Under the pieces are notes generated by a model that ran no database searches, had not been told where the DNA came from, and worked only from the letters and a program-made list of their open reading frames with translations. A stretch of DNA of 64,000 nt from Hymenopus coronatus (taxonomy: Eukaryota; Arthropoda; Insecta; Mantodea; Hymenopodidae). The stretch lies in NCBI GenBank assembly GCA_030762935.1, contig CM060886.1:36937509-37001508 (forward strand), read 5' to 3'. This document shows positions 44,893-57,524 of this stretch, in pieces; positions within the stretch are counted from its first letter, which is position 1; every line of letters starts with the position of its first letter. Made by a program: the position numbers and the translations under genes.

Positions 44893-45912
44893 AATATATT
44901 TTTTTCATTTCTTTCCGTTTTCGTTGCTCGTAATAGTAGATTTGTCATACTTAGTATTTTTAAAGACGCACGGTGTCACATTGACCAACTTCTAGAAGTT
45001 GACAACCAGAACTAACTGTACTTGCATAACTAAATTTGCCACGTTACGCCAATTCTTGTGTTTTATCGTACTCCCCACTCACTTAAATTCAAAGAGAATA
45101 AAAGGCAATAAAGTCAAAGCCATTTCTTTAAAGAATTGGGGGCAAAGAAGTAAGGGTAATCATTAATGCAAATGGATAGCAAGAACTGTTCTTTTAACAA
45201 ATCGACTCACTTTGGTGAAAGAGGTGGTCTGAATTTAAACCAAAGACGGCGTTCTAATAGTGAGGAGGAAGAAGAAGGAAAGAAAACACTATTGCCGAAT
45301 AGTGTTCTACAACTACTGTCAATTTACATACAGAAAATATTGGTGCTTTGTTCCTGTACTTGTTCAGAGAAGAAAGCAAGAATATGTAAATAAGTGAGGA
45401 GGAAGTAAGAGGGAATTTCAACTTCAAAGAAGTTACTTTATCCAAAATGTCAACACTGGTGTCTTGGAAATCTCATTTCCTTGCGTATTCTGAGCTGCTC
45501 CTCCTATTATACCCTTAACATGCCGGAACAAGAGGTGCGGGGATATGTAAAGCAGGCCTTGATCATATCAACTTTGTATTGAAAATGCTGTTGGAGATGC
45601 AAATGTTAATCTGTGTGTGTGCGTGTTTATTATACTAAATATAGAGCCTTGTTCTTGCAAACACTGACTTCCTTTTCATTATACAGCCTTTGTGCCATCC
45701 TTAAGGTGACATCGATTTAACCTCACAAGTGTTTGCATAACCCTTTTTCTTTCGCCATTGGCTTGGTTCTCTCCAAGGCAGTAAATCCATTTTAAAGCCG
45801 TCCATAGCTTTTTCAATATTTTGTACACTTAACTAACTGCCAAATGCTTGCCTTACGTTTCAGATGATAATATTTAGAACATACAAGAGAATGTGATTTA
45901 ATTATAACAAAA
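44893..45912. other. Unassigned interval
   Basis: It holds a plus-strand frame at 45166-45393 with an acidic patch and no domain, and an overlapping minus-strand frame. I would not call either a gene. Confidence 0.4.
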
Positions 45913-46750
45913 TCTGATGCATTCCATTCACATAACCTTCTCTGCAACAAATTCTTTGTTTTTTAATTGTTTCATTTATATAGGCCCCTTTAATATCTAT
46001 GATCGTATCGGGGGCTTTGCACTTGAAACAACTCGTTGTCTGTAGGTTCTTACATTGGGTTTAAATAATTTTATTTTCCTCAAACACACACACACACACA
46101 TTCACTCTCACACATATTTCCAGACTCTGTGGGGGATAGGAAATAATTCTAGGTAACGAAAAATTCCCGCCCCAACCGGGAATCGAATTCGGGTCCTCCG
46201 GTTGAGAACATATTATTGTTAAAAAGCTTACGCTTCAATTGAATTCATGGTAATCGAAAAAATTAGCAGAAATAGTCTTATTACTTGCCTCCTACGTAGA
46301 AGCGAAAAAAGGGAGTACCATAGGTTAAAGTGAGGTGGTTGATATGTGACTGAAGTTCCTTTGTTTATATGGACAGGAACTGACAAATTTCTGTATGAGA
46401 AAAGTATGTTTTTAAAGCTGAAACCAATAACGAGGAATAGCTAAAAAACGATCAACCCCACGAATAAAATGTGTATGACATAAATGTGTGTTTTATCGTG
46501 ATCTAGCTTTTCTGTGTAGTAAATTTTTGTCTATTTCTTACGGTTTACCAGTTATGCAAAATTCAATAAAAATCACACAGAATAAATATATCTTTAGAGG
46601 CTATTCGCATAAAATTCAATATATTAACATTCTATTTGGCATATATAGGATATATTAATCAAAATCGTTAGCGCCATTTTTTGAGAAAATAAAAGTTTTC
46701 GAATTTTTTTCCATGTAAAGGGTAGTTCGGGGTGGGAGATTTTCTTTGGA
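45913..46750 (+). mobile_element. H element split by SINE S5 and truncated at the palindrome end
   Basis: It starts tctgatgcattccattcaca and is interrupted at gcaacaaattctttg. It resumes after the SINE with tattattgttaaaaagctt and continues to ggggtgggagattttcttt, where it breaks off against another H fragment. The hairpin end is missing. Confidence 0.82.
45960..46210 (-). mobile_element. SINE family S5 inserted in an H element
   Basis: On the minus strand the B box ggacccgaattcgattcccg is followed by gttggggcgggaatttttcg. Then come cccccacagagtctggaaat, a (TG)n stretch, ctacagacaacgagttgttt and a 3' end ggggcctatataaatgaaac. The A-box end is incomplete. An AAATTnTTTGTT-like word lies at both borders, consistent with a diverged target duplication in H. 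Confidence 0.85.
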
Positions 46751-47893
46751 AAATTGTAAACTCCTGGCCCTGCATAGAAACGGATTTTAACCACATGGCA
46801 ACCAGGTTTTAAAGTATTTGACTATCGTTTTAGCCTACTGTATTCCCTTATTACTCTCTCTATACGTGCTATGTACATAGTGTATAGAGAAGGTTTGGAA
46901 TGCACCCAAAAATTCGATGCCGAGATTTCACCGGAAATACATGTTTAGAGACCTCCTGAATCCTAAAAAAAACATTTTTAGATAAATGTCCATGTGTGTG
47001 TCTGTGTACTTTCTGTATGTGTGTGTGTGTGTGTGTGAGTGTGTTTCTTTGGGCGGCATAGCTCAAAAAAGAAAAGTCCGTTAAAAACCAAACTTGGTAT
47101 TTAGGTTTGGTATCTTCCAAGGATGCGACACGAAGATTTTCAAGAAAATCCTCCCACTCCCAACTACCCTTTACATGGATTTTTTTTCGAAAATTTTGAT
47201 TTTCTAAAAAATGGCTCTAACGATTTTGATTAAGATATCGTATATTAAAGATATTTACCTGACAAATAAAGTGTATATCTTGAATTTTCTGGGAATAGCC
47301 TCTGAAGACTACTTTATTCTGGATGAATTTTCAACAACTACTAAACCGTAAGAGAAGGACAAAAACTTAACACACAAAAAATTTAGCGCCCGTTAAAATA
47401 CACAATTTATGTTATATACATGTTTTGTGTGGAGTTGATCATTTTTTGAGATATTCCTTGTTTTTGGTTTCAGCTTTGAAAAACTTATACTTTTCCCATA
47501 CAGGAATTTGCCAACTTGTGTCCATACAAACAAACCAACTTCAGTCACATAGCAACGAGGTTTTGGCTTTCACTTTACCCTATTGTACTCCCTTATATCG
47601 CTTCTACTTACAATAAAACAACAAATAAGACTGCTTCTGCTATTTTTTCTCGATTAGCATGAAATAAATAAAAGAATAAGCTTATTTACAATAATTTGTT
47701 ACAGAGATATAGAGAAAGTCATGTGAATGGAACACATTAGGTTCTTTTTACTTCTGCTTACAAGGAAGCAAGTAATTAAAAACTTTCTGCTAATATTTAT
47801 CTCGATTATCATAAAGTAAATAGAAAGATATGCTTTTTTAACAATAATTTGTTACAGCGATGTAGAGAAAGTCATGTGAATGGAACACAACAG
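46751..47893 (-). mobile_element. H element fragment (outer), split by a full H copy
   Basis: It starts in mid-element (ttgtaaactcctggccctgc), is interrupted after tattccctta at 46852 and resumes at about 47748 with cttctgcttacaaggaagca. It ends catgtgaatggaacacaacaga. The same subfamily words (actcctggccctgcatagaa) occur at 8.68 kb in an unbroken copy, proving collinearity. Confidence 0.83.
46853..47740 (-). mobile_element. H element (inner), full length
   Basis: It begins actctctctatacgtgcta and ends catgtgaatggaacacatta. It has an uncommon GT tract interrupted by tactttct. Orientation is the same as its host. Confidence 0.9.
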
Positions 47894-48557
47894 ATTTTCT
47901 TAAGAAGATCTTGAATTTAAACCTTATGTTGCTACTGTCATTCAATATTAATATGGCAAGCCGAAATTTATGTAATAACTGAAGAATCTATGGAAAATTA
48001 TCCTGCAAAGGCTATAATTTGCATGTATTTGTCAATTTCAATAGCTACTTTTTATTCGTAAGTATTTAGAAAGTGAAACAATAAATTCTATAAATTTATA
48101 ATACAGTTATTGCATATTAATATTTAATCATTACATGTGACATTGATATTTACTAAAATATTTAATAATTGTGCTGTATTCATTCCTAATTTTCACAAGA
48201 GAGAGATATTACTGATATTTTTAAGATTGCAGTGATACGCAAATTGGTTAGTACCATTTCATGAGATCGAATGTGCTATTAATTGCACATTTATGAACAT
48301 GAGTGAATAGTCGAATGTAAAGCCAGTAATTTCTGTAGAAAACAGTAAAATAGGTTTAACAGGCATCATTTCAGGTATTGCGTTTTAAAGGAATAATAAA
48401 AAGGCATTTGTAGAATTGAAATAAATGCTATTTCTAACATGTTTCCCTTGTTAAAACACTCATTAATTAAATATAAATGTTATTGTAGGTACAATACCAA
48501 AATTTGAAGTTCCCTTCAGATTTTGTTTCGGCCGTTGATCGTTTTCCTATTCAGCAA
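47894..48557. other. Unassigned AT-rich interval
   Basis: No landmark was seen. Confidence 0.4.
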
Positions 48558-48800
48558 TATACAGGATGTTTCAAAACGACACCAAACGAAAATGTGGAAC
48601 CTTGTTGGTCATACCGTGCGTGATACGTGAATATAGTTTTCAGCTCTAAATTCGGCACATACGTACAAAAACTGCCATAAAATCACCATGGATTAGGCAG
48701 ACCTACATAACCAAATGGCACGTGCCTGGCCCACTCCAAGAGAAATACCGGTTGGTAGCGAAGGTCTCAGGTGTAGGTGTGGTTTGATAGACACGCCGGC
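48558..48800. mobile_element. Possible end of a mariner-type DNA transposon
   Basis: The sequence atacaggatgtttcaaaacg reads like the TACAGGGTGTxxCAAAA termini of several mariner-related elements. No opposite terminus or transposase was found within reach, so the extent is a guess. Confidence 0.35.
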
Positions 48801-49344
48801 GCGAGACAGATCACCTTAGTAATGGAAAACATAGTGTGACGTATAATAACCGTTGTTCCTTCTCTACTTAATCCCAAATATGTGCGATTAAATAGAAGAT
48901 CTTGAAAGTTGCGACATCAAGTTTCGGACAAGTCAAAGTGTAAGTTAATCAACTGCTATCTATGTTATTGACAAATCAAAAGGAAGCAGCACTAATCCTA
49001 AAAGAATAGGGGATCATCCAGAAGTTCAGGTTCATTACATGTAATAGCTGCTGTGACGTCATGTAAATGAAATAGGCTGCTATTAAAATGATAAAGTAGC
49101 AATAACCAGGAGTGGCTTCTTAATGTGATAGCAAGTTTGGGCTACAACTCAAATCCTGACTCTGCCCTTAATGTACTGTTTACACATTTCGGGTTGCTTC
49201 TGACGTGATCTTGTGGAGTGAACATAAGGCAAGACGAATCACGGAAGCGCAAAGGCGATGGTGAGGTTGGAGGTGAGCTACAAGTTTGCTGTTTAACCTA
49301 GTAGTCAGAGAGCATAGAATAAGATGATCAACAACGAAACAAGG

Positions 49345-49664
49345 ATAGGTAGAGTCAGACTGAAAAATTCAGTGCTATAGCTGGGATTTGAACTATGGAT
49401 CTCCCGGTCCCTAGCCGGTTGCTCTACCAATCAGCTACTATGGCAAAATGCCGACATAGCATTGACTCTCTCAATTGACTCGCATGTTTCCAATAAGGTG
49501 AACTCAAATTATTTTGAAATGACAACCCAATAGTGACTTACAATGCTGTAAGTACTGTAAGTCCCAGGATTCATAGAATAGCCAACTATTATGGACAAAT
49601 GTGATCATTTGAATTATTTTCTCACAGAAACCGTTTGTAGGACAGGAGTTGGATATGCTGGCAT
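49345..49664 (-). mobile_element. SINE family S4, minus-strand unit
   Basis: On the minus strand this reads ccaactcctgtcctacaaac (body), ctatgaatcctgggacttac and gcgagtcaattgagagagtc (leader). It then reads gccatagtagctgattggta and tagttcaaatcccagctata (tRNA-like head with B box), followed by tttttcagtctgactctacc. A plus-strand unit begins at its 5' border. Confidence 0.85.
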
Positions 49665-50125
49665 GTCGCCATAGTAGCTCAATAGTAAAGCAACCGGCTA
49701 GAGACCGGTAGATCCGTTGTTTAAACCCCTATGGCATTGACTTTTTCAGTCTGACTCTACCTTTTCAACTCCTGTCCGACACACGGTATCTGTGCGAGAA
49801 CAATAAAAAGTATCACAATTGTCCCTATACTATGAATCCTGGGACTTAAAGTACTTGCAACGTCGTAAGTCGCCATAGGGGTTGTCAGCTCAAAATAATT
49901 TGAGAACACCTTGCGATTTACCGGGAAACACGCGAGTCAGTTGAGAAATTCAATGCTATGCCAGCATGTTGCCATGGTAGATAAGTGGAACAGCAACCGG
50001 CTAGAGACTGGGAGATCCGTGATTCAAATCCTGGCTATGGCATTGCATTTTTCAGTCTGACTGTACCTACCCAACTCCTGTCCTACACACGGTTTCTGTG
50101 AGAAAACAATTAAATTTATAACAAT
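49656..50125 (+). mobile_element. SINE family S4, tandem plus-strand units
   Basis: Two heads occur in line: gccatagtagctcaatagta (49671 on) and ttgccatggtagataagtgg (49970 on). Each is followed by a weak B box and by cagtctgactct. The body and the leader ctatgaatcctgggacttaa lie between them. The first head has a B box damaged to gttgtttaaacccc. Confidence 0.85.
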
Positions 50126-50793
50126 GAAACAAACTTCTTTGTTTGGTTCTCTAACAGCGCCATCTATTGAATTCGTGGAAAACGTTTAGCTCATTTCCTG
50201 TTTTGTAAACTAATGAACATCAGTCTGTCATTTTAACCATTATATGATAAAAATCTGACAGTTTTATTACAGTAGTGTTCATCCATAGACATAAGTTGCT
50301 TATAGCCTGAAGTTTAGTATTTAGTAAACTTCCCTTGCTGGCCCAAACATAATTTTAACCGCGCATTTGCCATGTAAATCCACCTATTTGTGTTCCTATC
50401 TTGAGTCATATCATTTTACCATAAATGCCCTAATCAAAAGATAAAAATAAGCATCTATATAGCGTGGCGTTGTAACATGAACTTGCTAACTTGTGAATAT
50501 TCACCATTGTTATTCCCTCTGCAATTTTATACTGAACAAATACACTATAGCTCAATACTGGACACTTCCATTTTCTCCCGTGTTAAGCTGAGAGACAGGT
50601 AGACGGTGGCGCTCCTAGCGGCCTGGCCTTAAGGAACAAGCGATAAATTTTGAATGTTAGGAAAAGAATAAACCCAATAACGATATTGTATTATGCATTT
50701 TTATTGTTTATTTAGTCAAACAATATTTTGTCAATACAATGCAAAACAAAGCAGAGAAACAATGTAAAGTTATTGGCTCTACAGGAATTTTTT
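50126..50793. other. Unassigned interval
   Basis: No landmark was seen. Short words such as gcgccatctattgaa and ggtggcgctcctagcgg are the kind found at transposon edges, but neither is repeated here. Confidence 0.35.
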
Positions 50794-52160
50794 TTAGATG
50801 CATGACAATTTTTGCTTTAATGTTTCTGTCTGTTTTTTTTTTTCATTGTTCTTTTTTCCGTTTTCATCATTCAAAAAACATTTTATTAACACACTTATTG
50901 CTTTGTCAATAAACACATCTTTACAACTTTCACATTTGCAAGTGAATAATGCATCATCTACACACATCTTTAACATAAATTTATTAACATTAAGTCTACA
51001 GTCAGAAAGATAATGACGAAAATTTTCATTAAATACAGTATTGATAATGTTGTACATTGTTAAAGCAGATTTGTTGTGAAATATGAATCTAGCATTTTCA
51101 TAACGCTTCGGAGTAATATGTACATTTTTAATTTACTACCTCTGCTCTCATCAATGTCTACCAATTTGTTTATACATTCATCATGAGGCAATTTTGCACA
51201 TATTCAGCTGCATACATATGAACCTGCACGCTGATGAACATTAACTGGAAAATCATCTCTTTGCTGTTCTGGTATAATTAGTGCAGAAGTCTGAATTACA
51301 AATTATTTGCATTTTTCCTACAAATCAGACTTTAGAACTAAAAACTTGCTTATATCCATTGCACAATTTATGACTTCAGACGATTGTAATAATTGAGTTG
51401 TAATTGAAATTCTAAGACATTGTCTGAATTTTGAGGAATCTGGGATTACATTGTTCCCACCCTTGCCCCTAACAGAAAACAAATTTTCCAAACAGTCTTG
51501 TGTGAGTTGCCTTGCAAGTAAATATGAGAAACGATATTGACATTTTAGCTCCTGCCACAGTAATTTTAATGCCAATATGTGCATTAAAACAAGGAGGTTT
51601 CTTGCGCTGACTATTCATTACAATGATGTATTCTATGAATTTTGATAATTCATTCAAATACAGTAAATGTTTACGTTTGTCATTTATTGCATAGTGCAAC
51701 TCTTTAGCACAATGATTTTGAGACGAGTTGAAAATGTCAAATAGACAGTCCATTTTTTCAATGAAATTAGCGGTAGCTAATATTTCATCAGACATAGATC
51801 TAAACACAACATGCGTTTTAATGTCACAACTGACAGAATGGCTTAAACCACGACAGCCAAACATTACCTCATTGGGCTAAATGGTGGCAGTTCAATACAT
51901 GGGCTCGTCAACCTTGGAGCTAACCGAGGTTTCATGGCTCTGTCTTTTTAATACAATTCTGCAATATGGTTTCAAGAAACCTATCTATCTTCACAGAATA
52001 TATCATGCTTTTTCAAAGTATTCCTCACTGATTTCAACAGATGTGGGGCATCATGGAAAACATACACTCTTCTGTTATAAATTTCAATAAACGGATTTTC
52101 CTCACAGATGTTCAACAATGATCTCATTTTCAGATTATTGCTTCCCTGCAGTGCTTATGT
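50794..52160 (-). pseudogene. P-element/THAP9-like transposase relic
   Basis: Down the minus strand from about 52150, across several frames, the reading gives QGSNNLKMRSLLNICEENP (from the CDQGSNN-type catalytic region) and RRVYVFHDAPHLLKSVRNTL, the Asp-Pro-His-Leu signature of P transposases. Then come FGCRGLSHSVSCDIKTHV and CLFDIFNSSQNHCAKEL. LTQDCLENLFSVRGKGGNNV near 51500 matches the LNQDxLENFFxxIR signature. The C-terminal part follows with FRHYLSDCRLNVNKFMLKM and a Cys-containing stretch ending in a Lys-rich tail. Stops at several points show it is dead. The THAP DNA-binding domain and terminal repeats were not found. A domesticated THAP9-like gene is unlikely because the frame is broken. 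Confidence 0.85.
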
Positions 52161-53690
52161 ATATTAACGTTTCACAATAATATAATCCACTTACATTGTT
52201 TTATTTCGTGGAAAGCGGAAAAAGGACTTGGAAAGCTTCAGACGTTCAAAGTTTATTGCAGCCAAACACAGCACAAACCTTACCATACATGGTTCAATAA
52301 TTCTGTCTCATAGTCCTTATAACAGTCTGTAGACGTATTACATTTTAATTAATCATTATTGCTCTAACGTAGGCTATACCGTAGCTACAGCAGCACCCTT
52401 ATCGCTGCTCAAGGCCGACCTGCTAGAACGCGCTGGCAGCGCGTGTCGCGCGAAATATCACCGAGTGTCCTGTCTTCCTGACGACGAGGGAAGTCTTAAC
52501 ATATAGAACTGGCAACACATCTTTTGGTGAAACTGCAAATGTTTGTGTGTGGTTCAGCCGATATTGCTATTTTCTCTGCAATTTTGGATGGAAGAAGAAA
52601 GACTGCTGGGTATGCAGTGTAACATTTATTGACCCCTCAGATGTTGATGCTGATGGCTGAACAGTGTTTCAGCTGGCATGAAGTCAACATCGCTAAGCTT
52701 GTTAGGAGACAGGATTGGTGAGACCCGGTTATGCTCCCCGCTTCTGCCCCCACATGCCATTTTGTCCTCCTTAAGGCACACCGCAATAACGACTTGCTTC
52801 CCGAATTGTAACAACATTGAAAACAATACTTAAATCTTTGCAATTTAATGTAGTAAAAATAAAATATGTTGCTGTAGATTCTTACCTCTTAAACTCCGAC
52901 TTCAAATTTCAGTTAAATTACTTCAAAACGCGGAAATTTCTAATCATAAAGATTACAGACAATAATGCGACTATATTCTTCGAACTCCTGCTTCTGAGTG
53001 CTGCCGATATGAGAATGCAGTTCAGTCAAGAAGTGGTAGATGGTAGCACTTTCCAGTTTAAAAAACCCTTGTACCTCACTACCTGATTCTGCCTCCCCAC
53101 CCCTATATTATATTTGTAGGCACAATTTACAATTAACAAACAATATTATCATTGTGCCAAATGAACTTGGAATGAAATAAAACTGAACAACTCTCTGTAT
53201 AGTAAAACAAGTACCTACATAACACGAATAAAACTGTGCATTAGTCATGAAAGTGAATTCTACCTTTTCATTTCTGCATGAAAGACAGAAACAGACTTCG
53301 AGAGGTAAACAATATGCGTAGCACAAAATACAACAGTTCAACAGAGGAAATTTTCGTTGTGACATCCCTGCAGAGATTGCACCTACGAAGAAATGAACCT
53401 TGCAACCTGTCAAAAATTCTAGGGTTGTTGTTAACCTCACCACAAGAAACTAAAGATCGTGTTAGTAATTGTTCATCTAATTCAACGGAAGTCTTAAGCA
53501 TGCGCAATGGTTCCACGTGAGAGCAAAAAAGCACATGAGCTCAGAAGTTCGCAGCTTAGATTATCTTACGATATTAGACTGCAGCCTCTTCGTTTCGCAC
53601 CTCGTTGAAACAATTTATTTTCTTACACATAATGTGTATACTTTTACAACTCATGGTTCTCACAGTAGTCATGTGTAGACATTAACACAG
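52161..53690. other. Unassigned interval with several mutually exclusive frames
   Basis: Frames at 52626-52843 (minus), 52817-53086 (plus), 53108-53534 (minus) and 53278-53520 (plus) have no recognised domain. It may include the lost 5' part of the P-like element, but I see no signature to prove it. Confidence 0.4.
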
Positions 53691-53694
53691 CATT

Positions 53695-53790
53695 TTCAAG
53701 ACCACAGTAGCTCAAGTAGTTAAAACGCTATAATACGGATAAAATCAAAGAAATATCATTCGAATCCTCGGAATAGCCCATATTTTTTTA
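53695..53790 (+). mobile_element. Decayed tRNA-like SINE head
   Basis: An A-box-like cagtagctcaagtagttaaa and a B-box-like tcattcgaatcctcgg are spaced about 60 bases apart. A short T run follows, with no recognisable body. A decayed tRNA-like sequence is the alternative. Confidence 0.4.
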
Positions 53791-54620
53791 TTCCACCGCT
53801 ATAATCATAGTGCAGCTACTACGTTTCAAAGCACACATTTCATAAATGTTTTCAACAATCCTAATTCTTTTATTGCATTATTCTGCACAAGTTCCTGGAC
53901 AATTACTGCATTTAATATTGAACGCTACGTAGATATCTTTCACAGTCTTTTGAAAGCAATATGTGCTGGAGGGTTTATCGTTTTGGCTTCAGAAATGTAA
54001 ATTAAGTGTACTAGTGCTAGTCTAATGGTGTATTCTTTGAAAAAAAAAATAAAAAAAATAAAAATAATAAAACATAACTCAAAGACAGATGCGATCTTTG
54101 TATCGTAGAGTTCGACTCTCTCACCAGTATGTTTTGGTGCAGAGCTCTAGCTAAAGTACATGGTCTGAAATCGACCGATCTGTAATCAGAGGCGTGCACA
54201 CACTCAAAGAGCTGTCAATTTTGTCAAAGTTACAAGTCCAATGATTTTAAATATCGTTCAGATTGTGCACCAATACTGCTTTCCTTCGACACCTGGCATA
54301 CTAATGAGGCATTCTGAATGGAAATAGGATTCACACAACCACATTCTTTAAATTTACGGCCATTAATGTGCGATCCAGAAAATGCCATAACTTTGACATT
54401 TGGCAAAACGGGCAATAGGTTCTCTATCTCAAACTATTTATCCAGGACCCTTTACAATCCTGCCAATTTGTGCGGACGAATTCTGGGACAGCCTGTAGAA
54501 CAGCCGCCTTTTGCAGCCAGGTTTAAACTTACTCATCAAAATTATGCGATTTTCACAATGTTCTTTCATGTTTTCTTATGTGCCTTTCACTAAAATGCGT
54601 GCCTAAGTGAAATATTTTTA
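53791..54620. other. Unassigned interval
   Basis: A/T homopolymers occur near 54040-54070. The plus-strand frame at 54318-54593 has no recognisable domain. Confidence 0.4.
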
Positions 54621-54624
54621 AAAA

Positions 54625-55376
54625 TCTGATGTGTTCCATTCACATGACTTTCTCTATATCTCTGTAACAAATTATTGTTAATACGCTTATCTTTTATTTA
54701 TTTCATGCTAATCGAGAAAAATTAGCAGAAATAGTCTTATTTCTTGCTTTATTGTAAGTAGAACCGAACTAAGGGATTACCATAGGTTAAAGTGAAAGCC
54801 AAAAGCTGGTTGCTATGTGATTGATGTTCCTTTGTTTGTCTGGGCAGGAGTTGACAACTTCCTGTATGAGAAAAGTATAAGTTTTTCAAAGCTGAAACCA
54901 GGAAAAAGGAATATCTCAAAAACGATCAACTCCACGAAAAAAATGTATACAACATAAGTTGTGTGTTTTAACTTGCTCTAACTTTCTGTGTGTTAAGTTT
55001 TTGTCCATCTCTTACGGTTTAGTAGTTATGCAAAATTCATCCAGAATAAAGTACTCTTCAGAGGCTAATCCTAGAAAATTCAAAATATACATTTTATTTG
55101 TCAGGTAAATATCTTTAATATATGATATATTAATAAAAGTCGTTACAGCCATTTTTTATAAAATCAAAATTTTCGAAAAAAGTTCCATGTAAAGGGTAGT
55201 TTGGGGTGGGGAGGTTTTTCTCAAAATCTTGTCGCATCCCTGGAAGATACTAAACTTAAATGCCAAGTTTGGTATTTTACTGACTTTTCGTTTTTGAGTT
55301 ATCCTGTTCACAGACACGGACACACGGACACACTGACACACACGAACCTTTTTCTGAAAATACTTTTTTGGATACA
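54625..55376 (+). mobile_element. H element, left arm of an inverted pair lacking palindrome ends
   Basis: It starts tctgatgtgttccattcaca and stops at about 55376 within cttttttggatacatatcc, before the hairpin. The opposite arm starts at the same internal point. The overlapping plus and minus frames here are repeat shadows. Confidence 0.88.
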
Positions 55377-56012
55377 TATCCATAAAAAGCATTTTCACAA
55401 AAAAGGTCCGTGTGTGTGTCCGTGTATCAGTGTGTCCATGTGTCAGTGTGTCCGTGTGTCTGTGAACACGATAACTCAAAATCGAATAGTCTATTCTCTT
55501 AAAAATAGCTCTAACGATTTTGATTAAAATTTCGTATATTAAAGAAATTTACCTGTCAAATAAAATGTACATTTTGAATTTTCTGGAAAAAGCCCCTGAA
55601 GACTACTTTATTCTGGATGAATTTTACGAAATTTTGCATAGTTGCTAAACTACAAGAGATGGACAAAAACTTACAATACAAAAATGTAGAGCACGCTAAA
55701 GCACACAATTTATGCTGTATACATTTTTTCGTGGAGTTTATAGTTTTTTAGATATCTCTTGTTATGCTTTTGTATACTTTTCTCATACAGGAGTTTGTAA
55801 ACTCCTGTCCATACAAACAAAGGAACTTCAGTCACATAGCAACCAGCTTTTGACTGTCACTTTAACGTATGCTGTTCCCTTATCTCGGTTCTACTTACAA
55901 GGAAGCAAGTAATACACTAATTCTGCTATTTTTTTCGATTACCGTGAAGTAAATAGAAGGATAAGCTTTTTAAAATAATTTGCTACAGAGATGTACAGAA
56001 AGTAATGAAAAT
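55377..56012 (-). mobile_element. H element, right arm of an inverted pair
   Basis: It starts at ccataaaaagcattttcaca without its hairpin. A block is deleted after atcgaatagtc (the taccaaacttggta to cccttt region), and the end is diverged (atgaaaatgaaacacatgtga). Confidence 0.85.
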
Positions 56013-56029
56013 GAAACACATGTGATTTT

Positions 56030-57455
56030 TTTTCTACCTACTTCTTCCTAATCGATATGGACTTTAGCAGAAACTGTCTTATTACTTAGTTCCTTATAAG
56101 TAGAAGAGAAATAATGTAGTACACAATGACAGTCAAATGTTTTAAAATGTGATTGCAATGGGATTTAAATCCGTTTCTTTGACACTTCCCGTATGAGAAT
56201 TAATGCATCAGTATTTTAGAATTGAAAACAATAACAAGGAATAATTTCAAAATGAAATAAATTGTATTTTAATGAGATCTATCTTTGTTTTGTAGTAAGT
56301 ATTTATCTATCTCTTACAGTTTACCAGTTGTTCAAAATTAAGAAGAATTCGTCTAGAATAATGAGGTCTTCAGAGGCTATTCCAAGAAAATTCAAGATAT
56401 ACATTTTATTTGCCATGTAAGTATCTGAAAAAAAATCTGATGTGTTCCATTCACATGACTTTCTCTATATCTCTGCACCAAATTATTGCTAAAAAGCTTA
56501 TACTTGTATTTACTTCATGGTAATCAAGAAAAAATTAGCAGAAATAGTCTTATTACTTGCTTCCTTGTAAGTAGAAACGAAATAAGGGAGTACCATAGGT
56601 TAAAGTGATAGGCAAAAGCTGGTTGCTATGCGACTGAAGTTCCTTTGTTTGTATGGACAGCAGTTGACAAACACCTGCATGATTTTCAAAGCTGAAACTA
56701 AAAAAAAAAAAAAAGAAATATGTTAAAAACAATCAACTCCACGAAAAAATGTACATAACATAAATTGTGCATACATTTTTGCTTGACAAGTTTTTGTCCA
56801 TCTCTTACGGTTTAGCAGTTATGCAAAATGATGTAAAATTCATCTAGAATAAAGTAGTGTTCAGAGGCTATTCCCAGAAAATTCAAGATGTATTTTTCAG
56901 GTAAATATCTTTAATACACGAAATTTTAATCAAAATCGCTAGAGCCATTTTTGAGAAAGTCAAAATTTTCGAAAAAAAGTTCCATGTAAAGTGTGGTATG
57001 TGGTGGGGGATTTTTCTCAAAATCTTCGTGTCGCATCCCTGGAAGATCTTAAATACCAAGTATGGAATTTTCCCGACTTTTTGTTTTTGAGTTACCGTAT
57101 TCACACACGGACACACACGGACCTTTTTCTAAAATACTTTTTTTTGAATACAGGGGACCTTTAAACATATATATTTCCGGTGAAACCTCGTTATCGAATT
57201 TTTTGGTGGAGTGCAATACCTTCTCTATACGCTATGTACATAGTATGTATAGAGAAAGTAATAAGAGATTTTAATCATAATCGGTGGATCTATGTTTGAG
57301 AAAACAAATTTTTTCCATGTAAAGGGTAGTTGGGGGTAGCGAATTTTCTTGAAAATCTTCACGTCACATCCCTGGAAGATACTGTAATTAAATGTCAATG
57401 TATTTAATGGACTTTTCGATTTTGAGCAATATTTCCCACAGACACACACACACGC

Positions 57456-57488
<33 letters not shown>

Positions 57489-57523
57489 TTTACGTACACA
57501 CTCGCTCACACATTTTACTAAAA
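56030..57523 (+). mobile_element. H element (outer), split by a complete H copy
   Basis: The outer copy lacks its first about 70 bases and starts at ctacctacttcttcctaatc. It is interrupted after atgtaagtatctga and resumes with ataagagattttaatcataa. It reaches a long CA tract (57435-57487), then is cut by another copy at about 57524. Confidence 0.83.
56437..57260 (+). mobile_element. H element (inner), complete
   Basis: It starts tctgatgtgttccattcaca after an A run and ends tatagagaaagta. It has an A14-15 run at about 56700-56715 and a short CA tract. Confidence 0.9.
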
Positions 57524-57524
57524 A

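Noticed and set aside
51469..51864. A 131-residue host gene on the minus strand
   Set aside because: Neighbouring frames continue the same P-transposase signatures in order, so it is one piece of a broken transposase.
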